Assembly: GCA_003218395.1 (NCBI GenBank)
Contig: QHNJ01000160.1
Span: 1-37,689 of the forward strand
Origin: Verrucomicrobiota bacterium
Lineage (GTDB): Bacteria; Verrucomicrobiota; Verrucomicrobiia; Chthoniobacterales; UBA10450
Direction: 5' to 3'
DNA length: 37,689 bases
Within the stretch, counting starts at the first letter, position 1; every line of letters starts with the position of its first letter. The position numbers were made by a program, and so were the translations under genes. The notes below the pieces were generated by a model. The model was not told the origin of the DNA. It made no database searches and saw only the letters and a program-made list of their open reading frames with translations. Below are positions 16,258 to 25,120 of this stretch, piece by piece.

Positions 16258-16941
16258 GTGCAAAGGCGGCTCCTTCTTTTCGATATCGATGGCACGCTCA
16301 TCCATTCCGGCGGCGCCGGCGTGCACGCGCTCAAATCCGCGTTTAGAGAGCGTTTCGGCATTGCCGATGACCTGCACGGCATCGAAATCGCGGGTATGAC
16401 CGATTCGGGCATCGTCGTCAGCATATTAAACAAGCATAAAATTCCTGCGACGAACGAAAACATCAGTGCGTTTCTGGACAGCTATGTGCATTTTCTTTCG
16501 CTGGAATTGCCACGCCGCAGAGGCAAACTGCTTCCCGGCGTGCTCGAGTTGCTTCAGAGACTAAAGTCGCGGCGACATCTCGTGCTCGCGCTTCTCACTG
16601 GGAATGTCTCTCGCGGCGCGCAGCTCAAGCTTGAACACTATGGCGTCTGGCATTTTTTTGAGTTCGGCGCCTTTGCCGACGATCATCACGACCGCAACCG
16701 GCTCGGATCATTCGCGCGCGCGCGCGCAAAGGAAAAGCACGGCCGCGGATTTTCTGCATCCGAGATCGACGTGATCGGCGACACACCGCGCGATATTGCC
16801 TGTGGCAAAGCGCTTGGCGCACGCACGATTGCCGTTGCAACCGGCATATGGAGTCGCGACCAGCTTGCAAAATACCAGCCCGATTTCTTGATCGGTGATC
16901 TGTCGAATGTAAAAGGCATAATCGATACGCTCGGATGGTGA
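16249..16941 (+). CDS. HAD-family phosphatase (phosphoglycolate phosphatase-like)
   Basis: The 230-residue protein has HAD motif I (LLFDIDGTLI, nucleophile Asp12 and Asp14), motif II (LALLTGN) and motifs III/IV (RAKEKHGRG and IDVIGDTPRDIACGKALGA). A helical cap lies between motifs I and II. It resembles phosphoglycolate phosphatase and related small-molecule phosphatases; the substrate is not determined by sequence. I chose ATG 16249 (MTKVQRRLLLFD). An ATG at 16228 would add seven residues encoded only by the interspersed repeat R4. No Shine-Dalgarno sequence is visible before either. Confidence 0.85.
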   Translation: MTKVQRRLLLFDIDGTLIHSGGAGVHALKSAFRERFGIADDLHGIEIAGMTDSGIVVSILNKHKIPATNENISAFLDSYVHFLSLELPRRRGKLLPGVLELLQRLKSRRHLVLALLTGNVSRGAQLKLEHYGVWHFFEFGAFADDHHDRNRLGSFARARAKEKHGRGFSASEIDVIGDTPRDIACGKALGARTIAVATGIWSRDQLAKYQPDFLIGDLSNVKGIIDTLGW

Positions 16942-16964
16942 TTCATCGACGATTGAAGATTTGA

Positions 16965-17315
16965 ATGAAAAAATCCGCTTCGCCCGGCGTTCCAACGCCC
17001 CGTAAAGACTGGCCAAATGTGCTGCCGCTCGAAGGGGAAATCGATCTGCACGTTTCACCCACCGTCACGGCGTCCCTCAACAGAATGGTCGAGAAAAAAC
17101 CGAAACAGTTGGTTGTCGATCTTTGCCGCGTAACTTACATCGACAGCGCGGGGCTGGCGGCACTTATCGAAGCAATGCAGAAGGTTGAAGCCTACGGCGG
17201 CAAATTCGCGCTGGCTGGTTTGCAAGAGACGGTTCGCTCGATCTTCGAAATCTCGCGGCTTGATCAGGTATTTCAGATTTTCCCGGATGTGGATGCCGCG
17301 TTAGCCACGGCCTGA
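16965..17315 (+). CDS. STAS-domain anti-sigma factor antagonist
   Basis: The 116 residues form one STAS domain: LEGEIDLHVSPTVTASLNRM, LVVDLCRVTYIDSAGLAALI with the phosphorylatable Ser61, and FALAGLQETVRSIFEISRLD. Such SpoIIAA-like proteins bind anti-sigma kinases or act in partner-switching signalling in the cytoplasm. No kinase (RsbW-like) or sigma factor gene is adjacent. It starts 23 bp after the HAD gene and may be co-transcribed with it. Confidence 0.88.
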   Translation: MKKSASPGVPTPRKDWPNVLPLEGEIDLHVSPTVTASLNRMVEKKPKQLVVDLCRVTYIDSAGLAALIEAMQKVEAYGGKFALAGLQETVRSIFEISRLDQVFQIFPDVDAALATA

Positions 17316-17360
17316 AACGAAACCCGCCGGCGATTCGAATCAATGTCTTTCACAAAGACA

Positions 17361-17367
17361 AAGGAGA
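17361..17367 (+). promoter_or_regulatory. Strong ribosome-binding site of the broken cupin gene
   Basis: AAGGAGA lies 8 bases before the ATG at 17376. It shows that translation originally began there, in front of a signal peptide, rather than at the GTG (17464) of the intact cupin frame. Confidence 0.7.
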
Positions 17368-17375
17368 CACACGGC

Positions 17376-17865
17376 ATGTCACGCAAGTGTTTAGTTTCGA
17401 CAGGGACCGCCTTAATAGCTTTACTCGTTAGTCGTGTAGGCTTGGAGCCAGGTCGACGTCAAAGTGACTCCGCTGATCCAGACGACAAAGACAGACGTTA
17501 GTCAGGATATTCGCTACCCGAGTGCTCACGCTCAAATTACCACGCTTCTCCTAGAGATTGCCCCGGGAGGACAAACAGGTCGCCATATGCATCCGGTCCC
17601 CAGCGCGAGCTATGTGTTGGAAGGAGAAGTAACCATAGAGCTTGACAACCACAGACAGCTGACGTACCGGGCGGGACAGGCGTTTGTTGGGGCTGTGCAG
17701 GCGTGGCGCAATGCCTTCAACCGAGGTACGATCTGGGCCAAAGTGCTCGTCATGTTTGTTGGGCGGGAGGGACAACCAAGGACCATCTTTCCGCAGGTGG
17801 TACATTTGGGCCGAGGACAAAGGGGCATTCCGCGCTCCGAAAGTCGCGAGCATACAGGCTACTAA
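17376..17865 (+). pseudogene. Secreted cupin-domain protein with frameshifted signal peptide
   Basis: From the ATG at 17376 the frame encodes a signal-peptide start (MSRKCLVSTGTALIALLVSR), then goes out of phase and stops at 17499. The cupin frame can be read back through AWSQVDVKVTPLIQTTK to a TAG at 17437, so mature protein and signal are joined by a frameshift near 17437. The cupin barrel itself is intact: RHMHPVPSASYVLEGEVTIE with metal-binding histidines, then GQAFVGAVQAWRNAFNRG. A cytoplasmic 133-residue product could still be made from GTG 17464. Such single-domain cupins are often periplasmic proteins of unknown substrate. A sequencing error is possible. Confidence 0.7.
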
Positions 17866-17931
17866 CGCCTGACCTCTGAGTCTGATCTCTCACCATATGA
17901 ACCCTGTTTATCGCTCTGCAACGTAAGCGGC

Positions 17932-19041
17932 CTACGATGTACGCGGAGCCGCAACTTGAAGTAAAATCTTGAGCGTTTGGTCGACGCTTTTGGAAATGTC
18001 GAACTGCGCCGCCAGCTGGATGTTTGCCGATCTTGCAGCGGCGCTGCGCGAAGGATCAGACCAGAAGCGAATAGCGTCACGCAAACCAACTAGATCTCCT
18101 GCGTGATCGACGATCGATCCGTGTACGCCATCCTCAATTATCTCGCTGAAACCATTGTCACAAGTTGTGATCACCGGAAGTCCGCAAGCGAGAGCTTCCA
18201 GGCAGGCGTTAGAAAATGGATCATAAATCGTTGGCAGAATGAAAATGTCCGCCGTCGAGTAAATGCGCACAATATCCGCAAGTTCGCCAAGAAACTGGAC
18301 GCGCTTTGATTTGTAAGACCGCTCGCTTCCCCGACCGGCGACAAGCAAACGCATTTGTCGATTGTGGCAGAGCGCCATCGCCGCGATCGCGAACCGCAAA
18401 CCCTTGCGTTCCCAACCCGAGCCCGCGAAAAACAGCGCAATTTCGCCCGGCTTAACCTTCAACTCGTCACGGGATCTTTCCCGCAGCTTAGGGTCGAAGC
18501 GAAATTGCTCGAGCGGAACGCCATTGCGGACGATATCGATCTTCTCCGCGGGATAGCCATACAGATCGACAATCTCGCTTTTGATCATTTGCGAATTGAC
18601 GATAACTCTGCGCGCGCCGCGATTTACGAAGAGAGCTTTTTCGAGTTGCAAAATGTCGCGATGCTTGTGATTCAGCCCTCGAACAAATCGCTCCAGCGGC
18701 ATTTCGAATGTTCTTTTGCGAGCCAACCAGGCACGATGGACACCGTCGCCGGCACGGTAAACGTCACAACCCCAGAGGCGCTCGAGGCTCACCAAGAGAT
18801 CGCAGCGAAGCTGCGGTCGCATTTGCTCGAACTCGTCGGCAAACCCGATTGCCGATGCGGACTGCATGCGGCGGATTGCACCGAATGGCCACTCGGTCCG
18901 CGGCCATTTGTTCGTCGTAATGAGTTGTACATCGTGTCCGGCTTCCACTATTCCGCGCGCGAGCCGTTTTAAGTACGATTCCGCGCCGCCGGTCTGCGAA
19001 TAGCCGCGCCGAACAAAACCGATGCTGAGTTTTTTTGTCAT
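17932..19041 (-). CDS. Glycosyltransferase family 4 (WaaG-like, LPS core type)
   Basis: The 369-residue GT-B fold protein has IGFVRRGYSQTGGAESYLKR at the N-terminus (acceptor-side Gly loop) and VRNGVPLEQF. It also has LFFAGSGWERKGLRFAIAAM and the nucleotide-sugar motif DPFSNACLEALACGLPVIT with E-x7-E. The ERKGL and WGCDVYRAGDGVHRAWL segments are typical of WaaG/RfaG, which adds a hexose to the LPS inner core. I chose ATG 19041; an ATG at 19065 would add eight residues that look repeat-derived. It is divergent from a second GT4 gene and belongs to the envelope glycan block. Confidence 0.85.
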   Translation of the reverse strand: MTKKLSIGFVRRGYSQTGGAESYLKRLARGIVEAGHDVQLITTNKWPRTEWPFGAIRRMQSASAIGFADEFEQMRPQLRCDLLVSLERLWGCDVYRAGDGVHRAWLARKRTFEMPLERFVRGLNHKHRDILQLEKALFVNRGARRVIVNSQMIKSEIVDLYGYPAEKIDIVRNGVPLEQFRFDPKLRERSRDELKVKPGEIALFFAGSGWERKGLRFAIAAMALCHNRQMRLLVAGRGSERSYKSKRVQFLGELADIVRIYSTADIFILPTIYDPFSNACLEALACGLPVITTCDNGFSEIIEDGVHGSIVDHAGDLVGLRDAIRFWSDPSRSAAARSANIQLAAQFDISKSVDQTLKILLQVAAPRTS

Positions 19042-19053
19042 ATCGAGCGGACC
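19034..19053 (-). repeat. Interspersed repeat R5 overlapping the GT4 gene start
   Basis: On the minus strand, GGTCCGCTCGATATGACAAA matches the repeat family end CCGCTCGACATGACAAA. The ATG of the WaaG-like gene lies within it, as for the HAD gene at 16249. Only half of the repeat is recognisable. Confidence 0.45.
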
Positions 19054-19230
19054 TTTTAAATGCATCTTGTTATTTCAACCAGAGCGGAACGCAGCGGAAA
19101 ATCTCTTTCTGTTTAGAAGAACCGCTGCGTCGCAAACTAAACGATGATCCCGCAGGAGCAGGAGCTCCGCTGGAGACGACACAGAACGACACTTTACTTG
19201 CTCCACGTTCGCCAGAATAGTTGTAACCGG

Positions 19231-20454
19231 ATGCCTGGTGAAACTTTAAACGCTCCTCCACCAGTACGGTCTGCCTCATCCCCGACGCGTACGTTGCCGA
19301 AACATTTGCTCTACTCGATCTTCGCGCGCATCGGTGGGTCGGGTCTCGACACCGACGCATTTGAAACCCTGCGCGCGTCGTATCGGGGGGGGTTTCTGGC
19401 AAAAGCAATCGCTTACGACAACCGGCAGAAGGAAATTCCCGGGTCGCTGATCCATTCTCTACGCTGGCATCCGGTGCGTCTCATCTCGTTTTTCGATCGG
19501 CCTTACTATTACGGCGCGAAAAAGAAATATCTTGATTGGATCGCATCCCGGCACTTGGCGACCGGACGTTACGATTTATTTCACAGTTGGTCGGGTGACT
19601 GTTTGCGCTCGCTTCAAGTTGCCAAACAATGCCGCATCCCTTCAATCCTCGAGATTCCAACTTGGCATCGCGATGGTGGGAAAGCGAAAGTTGGTCGGCC
19701 AGAAATTGCTAAATCGACAAGCAGTGCTTCGGGGTTCCAAAAGTGGAAACAGGGATTGCTGCTCAATCGAAAGCGTTTCGTCGAAGAATACAAACTAGCC
19801 GATCTGCTGCTCGTTTTATCGGAGATAGCAGCTGACACGTTTCGAGCACGCGGGTTCCCGAAGGAAAAACTATTTTACCTCCCGCGCGGAGTGGATGGGG
19901 GGCGCTTCAAGCCGGGCCAGCGCCCAGCAAAATTCCGGGCGGTTTTTGCCGGCGCATTAATTAAACGCAAGGGCATTCACCATGTGCTCGAAGCATGGCA
20001 TCGCCTGAATCTGCCAGACGCCCAGTTGTGGCTTGTCGGTTACGTCCACGATGAAGCGAAGCCGTATCTCAAGCAATTCTGGCGCGATGACATTCGCGTT
20101 GTGGGATTTGTGCACGATCCGGAAAATTATCTCAGCCAAAGCACGGTTCATGTTTTTCCGTCGCAATGGGAGGGTAGCGCCAAAGTCACATATGAAGCAG
20201 CCGCCTGCGGGTTGCCGCAAATCACCACGCGCGAGGCGGGCGATGTTGTGCGCGATGGCATGGATGGAATTATCGTCCAACCGGGAGATGTTGAGGCGAT
20301 CGCCGCAGCGCTCAAGCATCTATATCGACATCCTGAAATCGTCGAGCGGATGGGCAGCGCAGCAAGGCGCCGCGTAGTTGAAAATTTCACTTGGGATCAT
20401 TTTCGAACGCGATTGTTGGACGCTTACGAAATTGCGATGCAGAAAGCGACGTAA
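19231..20454 (+). CDS. Glycosyltransferase family 4
   Basis: The 407-residue protein has a C-terminal GT-B domain: LPRGVDGGRFKPGQ, AVFAGALIKRKGIHHVLEAW, LWLVGYVHDE, VHVFPSQWEGSAKVTYEAAA and CGLPQITTREAGDV. The WEGS and E-x7-E elements bind the nucleotide sugar. The N-terminal domain (SIFARIGGSGLDTDAFETLR) is less conserved. It likely adds a sugar to LPS or another envelope glycan on the cytoplasmic face. I chose ATG 19231, near the first conserved segment; an ATG at 19144 would add 29 poorly structured residues. A 71-bp gap follows before the GT9 gene on the same strand. Confidence 0.82.
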   Translation: MPGETLNAPPPVRSASSPTRTLPKHLLYSIFARIGGSGLDTDAFETLRASYRGGFLAKAIAYDNRQKEIPGSLIHSLRWHPVRLISFFDRPYYYGAKKKYLDWIASRHLATGRYDLFHSWSGDCLRSLQVAKQCRIPSILEIPTWHRDGGKAKVGRPEIAKSTSSASGFQKWKQGLLLNRKRFVEEYKLADLLLVLSEIAADTFRARGFPKEKLFYLPRGVDGGRFKPGQRPAKFRAVFAGALIKRKGIHHVLEAWHRLNLPDAQLWLVGYVHDEAKPYLKQFWRDDIRVVGFVHDPENYLSQSTVHVFPSQWEGSAKVTYEAAACGLPQITTREAGDVVRDGMDGIIVQPGDVEAIAAALKHLYRHPEIVERMGSAARRRVVENFTWDHFRTRLLDAYEIAMQKAT

Positions 20455-20525
20455 ACCTCCGGTCTACCTCGCAACTACAGTCGCAGGCAGAACGCTTGTG
20501 CTAGTCTAGCAGCGCAATCTTATTC

Positions 20526-21548
20526 GTGAATATTCTGCTCCTTCAACTCAAACGGATCGGCGATCTGATCCTGACAATCCCAGCCATTGCGACTTTGCGC
20601 GAAAATTTTCCTGACGCGCGCGTGACGCTCGTCGTTTCCAATGAATGCGCTGCCTTGCTACCGGCCATCTCGAATGTGGACCGAGTCTTGCTAGCGCGGC
20701 GTAATTTGCACGACCTTGCCCTGTTTCTTGCCATCGCCCGTGAGAAATTTGATTGCTGCATCGATTTCACACGGAACGATCGCTCCGCGTTTCTTGCGTT
20801 TTTATCCGGCGCGCGAAAACGCATCGTGTCCTACCGGGTACGCGATCAGTCAAAAAGACGGGCCCATGTTTACAACAATTTTGTAGCCGTCCGCATGCGG
20901 GACATGCACACCGTCGAATATCATCTCGCTTTACTTGGGCCACTCGGCATCCGCGGGGCTTCCCGCGCGCTGCATCTGGAATTGCCACGGACAGCATGCG
21001 AAAAAGCGAATGCGCTTCGGCGCGATTCGAAGATCAATGAACCCTATGTCATTTTTCATCCAGGGTCTGCGCGCGTAGAGAAATTTTGGGAACCGCAACG
21101 TTGGGCGGATGCAATCGATCATGCTCAATCCAATTCGCGCATTAGCGCTGTGCTTACTGGAGGAGGTTCAAAACTCGAACAGGAACATCTTGGTGAAATC
21201 AAAAACAGATTACGGCAACCGGCTGTCGATCTTTCCGGAAAGACAGATTTACTCACTCTGGCTGCGCTGATCGCCCAGGCACGTCTTCTCGTCACGGTCG
21301 ATTCCGCCTCGACGCATCTCGCGGCAGCAACGCAAACACCGCAAGTAATCCTTTTCGGCCCCACCAATCCGTTTCACTGGCGACCTCGCGGGAGCCCTGC
21401 ACTGATTTTACAAGGAGAATCCAGGGCTCCACTGACCGAGTTTTCAGCCGTCCGACCACGTTTGCCAATGCGCCAAATCTCGACGGAAGCGGTAATCGAT
21501 GCTATGGATTCGCTGCTGTCGGCTCATGCGGCGGCGCAAGGTTCATGA
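20526..21548 (+). CDS. Glycosyltransferase family 9 (heptosyltransferase-like)
   Basis: The 340-residue protein begins MNILLLQLKRIGDLILTIPA, the family-9 signature with the conserved acid after G. It contains FHPGSARVEKFWEPQRWADA, VLTGGGSKLEQEH and VDSASTHLAAATQTPQVILF followed by GPTNPFHWRP. GT9 enzymes such as WaaC/WaaF transfer heptose from ADP-heptose to the LPS inner core. Sugar specificity is inferred from family only. The start is a GTG at 20526 because no ATG precedes the conserved N-terminus. The stop overlaps the msbA start by four bases (ATGA), so the two are translationally coupled. Confidence 0.88.
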   Translation: MNILLLQLKRIGDLILTIPAIATLRENFPDARVTLVVSNECAALLPAISNVDRVLLARRNLHDLALFLAIAREKFDCCIDFTRNDRSAFLAFLSGARKRIVSYRVRDQSKRRAHVYNNFVAVRMRDMHTVEYHLALLGPLGIRGASRALHLELPRTACEKANALRRDSKINEPYVIFHPGSARVEKFWEPQRWADAIDHAQSNSRISAVLTGGGSKLEQEHLGEIKNRLRQPAVDLSGKTDLLTLAALIAQARLLVTVDSASTHLAAATQTPQVILFGPTNPFHWRPRGSPALILQGESRAPLTEFSAVRPRLPMRQISTEAVIDAMDSLLSAHAAAQGS

Positions 21549-23335
21549 GCAAGCGCAAAACTACAAAGAAAAGGCTATCATTTTGGCAAACCCTTCAGGC
21601 GGCCTCGGGTCCGTACCGCCGCCTGTATGGCTACGTCAAACCGTACAAGGCGCGTTTTATCCTGGGCCTCTCATTGGGTCTCGCCTACGGCGGGGTCAGT
21701 TCGCTTTTCCCGCTAGCGATTGCCCGCGTGACAAGCACCATCTTTCACGGGGTCGCTCCCAACCCGATGGCCTTGCGCTCAAATCTGGAAGTTTTGGACA
21801 CTGGCCCCAAAATCAATTCGATCGTTCTGATCTGCCTCGCCATTCCAGCGATCATGACTGTCCGCAGCCTTTGTTCCTACGGAAATACCTATTGCATGCA
21901 ATGGGTGAGCAACAAGGTCGTCACCGATATTCGCACTCAGCTTTTTAGCAAAATGGTTCGGCATTCGATGGATTTTTTTAACAAGGCGCGTTCCGGCTTT
22001 TTGATGTCCCGCATCACGAACGATACCCGCATCATGCAGATGGCTTTGACCAGCGTCAGTAGCGATGTTTTCAAGCAACCGATCACCATTGTCGGCGCAA
22101 TCAGTGTTCTCCTCCTCATGGATTGGAAATTTACCGTCGTAGCGCTGATTCTTTTCCCGACCTGCTTGCTACCGATTCGCATTTATAGCCGCCGCGCACG
22201 TAAAGCCGTGCAAAGCGAGCAGGCAGGCATGGGCGAAATGGTCGTTACCATGCAGGAAACCTTCGCAGGCATTCGCGTAGTCAAGTCGTTCGCCCGTGAG
22301 ACACATCAGGAGAAGGCATTCAAGCGGAGCAACCAATTGCAGTTCTCAAACATGATGCGCCTGATCAGGTCGATGGAAGCGGTCGGCCCACTGGTCGAGA
22401 CAATCGCTGCCATCGGCGTGGGTATGGCACTGGTTTACGTTTATGCCGCTAATCTAAGCGCCGGCCGATTTTTTGGACTGATCTCAGGAATTTTCATTCT
22501 CTACGATCCGGTCAAAACGCTTGGCAAGATCCACATCGTGATGCAGCGATCAATTGCTGCGACAACTGGGATCTTTTCGATCCTTGATTCCAAGCCGGCT
22601 GTGAGCGATGCGCCAAACGCCGTCGCGCTGACTTCGTCGTCGGGCCGGATCGATCTTGAAAACGTAACGTTCCGCTATGCGAACACAGTCACGAATGCCG
22701 TCAGCAATCTGACCTTGCGGATCCAACCGGGGAAAACCTACGCGCTAGTCGGCGCCAGCGGAGCCGGCAAAAGCACGATTCTCTCGCTGATCTTGCGCCT
22801 GTACGATCCTACATCTGGAGCCGTTAAGATTGATGGCCACGACCTGCGCTCGATCACCCAGAAATCATTGCGCGAACAGATCGGTCTTGTCACTCAGGAG
22901 ACGTTTTTGTTTCACGATACGATCTTCAAGAATATCCAGTTCGGCCATCTCGAAGCCACGCCGGAAGAAATTTATGAAGCGGCGAGAGCCGCGTATGCGC
23001 ACGATTTCATCATGGCCCAGCCAAAGGACTATCAAACGGTGATCGGTGACAAGGGCTGTCTTCTCTCCGGTGGCCAGCAGCAGCGCCTCGCGATTGCGCG
23101 CGCTGTCCTGAAAAGTGCGCCGATCCTTCTGCTCGACGAGGCGACATCATCGCTCGATTCCGAATCGGAAAAGCAAATTCAAAAGGCGCTCGAAAAACTC
23201 ACTGCAGGACGCACGGTAATCGCAATTGCTCACCGGCTCTCCACAGTTTTATCGGCCGACCAAATCGTGGTGATGGATTGCGGCCGCATCAAAGAAATCG
23301 GCACACACTCCGAGCTGCTGGAGAAATCCGGTTAG
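21545..23335 (+). CDS. msbA: MsbA-like ABC exporter (lipid A/LPS flippase type), last 29 codons cut by a stop
   Basis: The 596 residues hold a six-span ABC exporter domain (for example FILGLSLGLAYGGVSSLFPL and ITIVGAISVLLLMDWKF) and a nucleotide-binding domain. The latter has Walker A GASGAGKST, signature LSGGQQQR, Walker B ILLLDEATS and the switch His in AIAHRLSTV. It follows glycosyltransferase genes, which fits flipping of lipid A-core or a glycolipid. The frame stops at TAG 23333-23335 after LLEKSG, but an in-frame continuation of 28 codons (HRRLYDHQFNRIQAE and onward) ends at TAA 23420. This is the normal C-terminal tail of the family. The catalytic site is complete without it. Confidence 0.9.
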   Translation: MSKRKTTKKRLSFWQTLQAASGPYRRLYGYVKPYKARFILGLSLGLAYGGVSSLFPLAIARVTSTIFHGVAPNPMALRSNLEVLDTGPKINSIVLICLAIPAIMTVRSLCSYGNTYCMQWVSNKVVTDIRTQLFSKMVRHSMDFFNKARSGFLMSRITNDTRIMQMALTSVSSDVFKQPITIVGAISVLLLMDWKFTVVALILFPTCLLPIRIYSRRARKAVQSEQAGMGEMVVTMQETFAGIRVVKSFARETHQEKAFKRSNQLQFSNMMRLIRSMEAVGPLVETIAAIGVGMALVYVYAANLSAGRFFGLISGIFILYDPVKTLGKIHIVMQRSIAATTGIFSILDSKPAVSDAPNAVALTSSSGRIDLENVTFRYANTVTNAVSNLTLRIQPGKTYALVGASGAGKSTILSLILRLYDPTSGAVKIDGHDLRSITQKSLREQIGLVTQETFLFHDTIFKNIQFGHLEATPEEIYEAARAAYAHDFIMAQPKDYQTVIGDKGCLLSGGQQQRLAIARAVLKSAPILLLDEATSSLDSESEKQIQKALEKLTAGRTVIAIAHRLSTVLSADQIVVMDCGRIKEIGTHSELLEKSG

Positions 23336-23418
23336 CATCGCCGGCTGTACGACCACCAGTTCAATCGCATTCAGGCAGAAAGCACGGCCGAGCAACGTCT
23401 TCTCGTCGAAGAGCTGGT

Positions 23419-24027
23419 TTAACCGCATGCTGCGAATGCTTCTGCGCGCTGAATAATCTCATTAAATTCATTCCGGCGCCTCGCGTGTTCGGCGTTATCC
23501 AAAACCAGCTCGAAACGCAGTTCCCCTGCCGGTTCCGGCAATTTCACCCAGGATCGACAACCGCCGTACGATTTTTGATTTGGAAACGTCCAGGGCGGTA
23601 CGACCCGAAAAACGCGAACAAAACCGACCTTTAGCCCCGACACCTTATCATATTCGAAGCGCTCTCGAACCACTTCTCGTTTCAAAATGTGCAGCGGCTC
23701 CAGGGCCTGCGCCGTTTCCCGAGAAGTGATCGTTTTTACAAGCTCGAGCTTAGCGAAAAAGCCGATGTCGATTTTGTCGTGCGATCCCGCTGGAAACTCA
23801 ATGTCGGTCCCGCAACGGGACGAGTCCGTGCTACCGCGCCGACCGGCCGCGCGGACTTTCGCTGGTTGCTCGTGGAAGAACGTCGGGAATAGAAAAAATT
23901 CGTGTTGCCGAAAACTGAATCCGCCCCGGCCTTCAGCGATTCCGCCCTTGCGCAGAATGATACTTTGCCTGCCGCGTCCCAGCGCCTCGCAAACTATGCC
24001 CCATTCCTTGAAACCAACGCTTTCCAT
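23419..24027 (-). CDS. DUF1802 family protein
   Basis: The 202-residue protein begins GFKEWGIVCEALGRGRQSII, followed by LRKGGIAEGRGGF and FFLFPTFFHEQPAKVR. This is the order of DUF1802, a cyanobacterial and general bacterial family of unknown function. The ATG at 24027 has a Shine-Dalgarno GGAGG seven bases upstream (24035-24039). Its stop overlaps the stop of the read-through msbA frame by a few bases. It is divergent from the PHP gene, with 29 bp between starts. Cytoplasmic location is likely, since there is no signal or span. Confidence 0.8.
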   Translation of the reverse strand: MESVGFKEWGIVCEALGRGRQSIILRKGGIAEGRGGFSFRQHEFFLFPTFFHEQPAKVRAAGRRGSTDSSRCGTDIEFPAGSHDKIDIGFFAKLELVKTITSRETAQALEPLHILKREVVRERFEYDKVSGLKVGFVRVFRVVPPWTFPNQKSYGGCRSWVKLPEPAGELRFELVLDNAEHARRRNEFNEIIQRAEAFAACG

Positions 24028-24056
24028 TTTGCGTCCTCCAAATTAGCCTCCTGACA

Positions 24057-24788
24057 ATGCCGTTCAATATCGACCTGCACACGCATTCCTTTTTTTCCGG
24101 GGACGGTATTTCCAGTCCGGAAGACTTGATCGCCGCCGCGCGCGCCAAAGGGTTGCACGGGATCGCGATCACCGATCACAACACGTGTGACGCCATCAAT
24201 TACCTCCTTCAGAAAGGCCTGATGCGGCTGGACGGTTTGCCAGTCGATGATTTCCTCGTTCTCCCCGGAGTCGAGGTAACGACCGCCGACGGTCACCTTC
24301 TTTGCATCGGCGCGGAGCTTCCGTATTTGAAAGGAAAACCGGCGCGCGAAGTCTGCGACATCATTCGCGAGCGCGGCGGGCTGGCGATTCCTCCGCATCC
24401 CTACGATTTATTTCGCGCAGGCATCCGTTTTTCTACTCTGGAGACTCTGCCGGTTGATGCCATTGAAGTTTTCAATGCTGCAACGACGTTGCGCCGCTAC
24501 AACCGTTACGCGTTCAAGTACGCGCAAATTCGCGGCTTGCCGATGACCGCGGCGAGCGACGCACATCACGCCGCTGCCGTCGGGACTGCTTACACGATTG
24601 TGAACACTGACGATTTTTCCGTGAAAGGCATTCTCGCGCAGATCCTCAAGAGCAACGAACTAAACCAAAAATACCAGACGCCGCGCGATAGCCTCCGTAA
24701 AACCTGGAACAACTGGCTGCGACTCCGGCGGCGGAAAAGAATTCCCGAGCTAGCCGCGAAAGACCGTACTAGCAGAAACGGACGCTGA
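24057..24788 (+). CDS. PHP-domain metal-dependent phosphoesterase
   Basis: The 243-residue protein has the four PHP metal motifs: DLHTHSFFSGDG (residues 6-17), AITDHNTCDAI, LPGVEVTTADGH with AIPPHPYD, and MTAASDAHHAAAVGTAY. It resembles small stand-alone PHP proteins (YciV/TrpH-like) that act on nucleotides or phosphoesters. The basic C-terminal tail (RLRRRKRIPEL) could bind nucleic acid. Its specific substrate is unknown. It is unrelated in subfamily to the HisJ-type PHP gene at 2045-2881. Confidence 0.82.
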   Translation: MPFNIDLHTHSFFSGDGISSPEDLIAAARAKGLHGIAITDHNTCDAINYLLQKGLMRLDGLPVDDFLVLPGVEVTTADGHLLCIGAELPYLKGKPAREVCDIIRERGGLAIPPHPYDLFRAGIRFSTLETLPVDAIEVFNAATTLRRYNRYAFKYAQIRGLPMTAASDAHHAAAVGTAYTIVNTDDFSVKGILAQILKSNELNQKYQTPRDSLRKTWNNWLRLRRRKRIPELAAKDRTSRNGR

Positions 24789-24832
24789 TCTGTTACGTTT
24801 CAATTTTTCTTTCTTACTTCTCACTTCCTAAG

Positions 24833-25120
24833 ATGTCTGCATATGTGATCGTTGAAATCGACATTCTGGATCCGGCCGGTTACGAGGAATACAAGAAACT
24901 CGCAGGCGCGACCGTCGAGAAGTACGGCGGCAAATACATCGTCCGCGGCGGTGCTACTGAAGTGCTTGAAGGCGATTGGGAACCGAAGCGCATCGTTGTG
25001 CTTGAGTTTGAATCCATGCAGCGCGCAAAGGAGTGGTTGAATTGCGAGGAGTACCGCGAACCGCGCAAAATGCGCCATCGCAGCGCAAAGACAAATATGA
25101 TCGGCGTTGAAGGTGTGTAG
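24833..25120 (+). CDS. DUF1330 family protein
   Basis: The 95-residue protein matches DUF1330, a dimeric alpha/beta ferredoxin-like barrel family: SAYVIVEIDILDPAGYEEYK, GGKYIVRGGATEVLEGDWEP, RIVVLEFESMQRAKEWLN and a final SAKTNMIGVEGV. The function of the family is unknown. The stop TAG is immediately followed by a hairpin-bearing repeat, P5. There is a 44-bp gap from the PHP gene on the same strand. Confidence 0.9.
   Translation: MSAYVIVEIDILDPAGYEEYKKLAGATVEKYGGKYIVRGGATEVLEGDWEPKRIVVLEFESMQRAKEWLNCEEYREPRKMRHRSAKTNMIGVEGV

Noticed and set aside
18355-18972. A 205-codon plus-strand frame opposite the WaaG-like gene
   Set aside because: It is the antisense of a clear GT4 coding region, with Arg/Ala-rich shadow composition.
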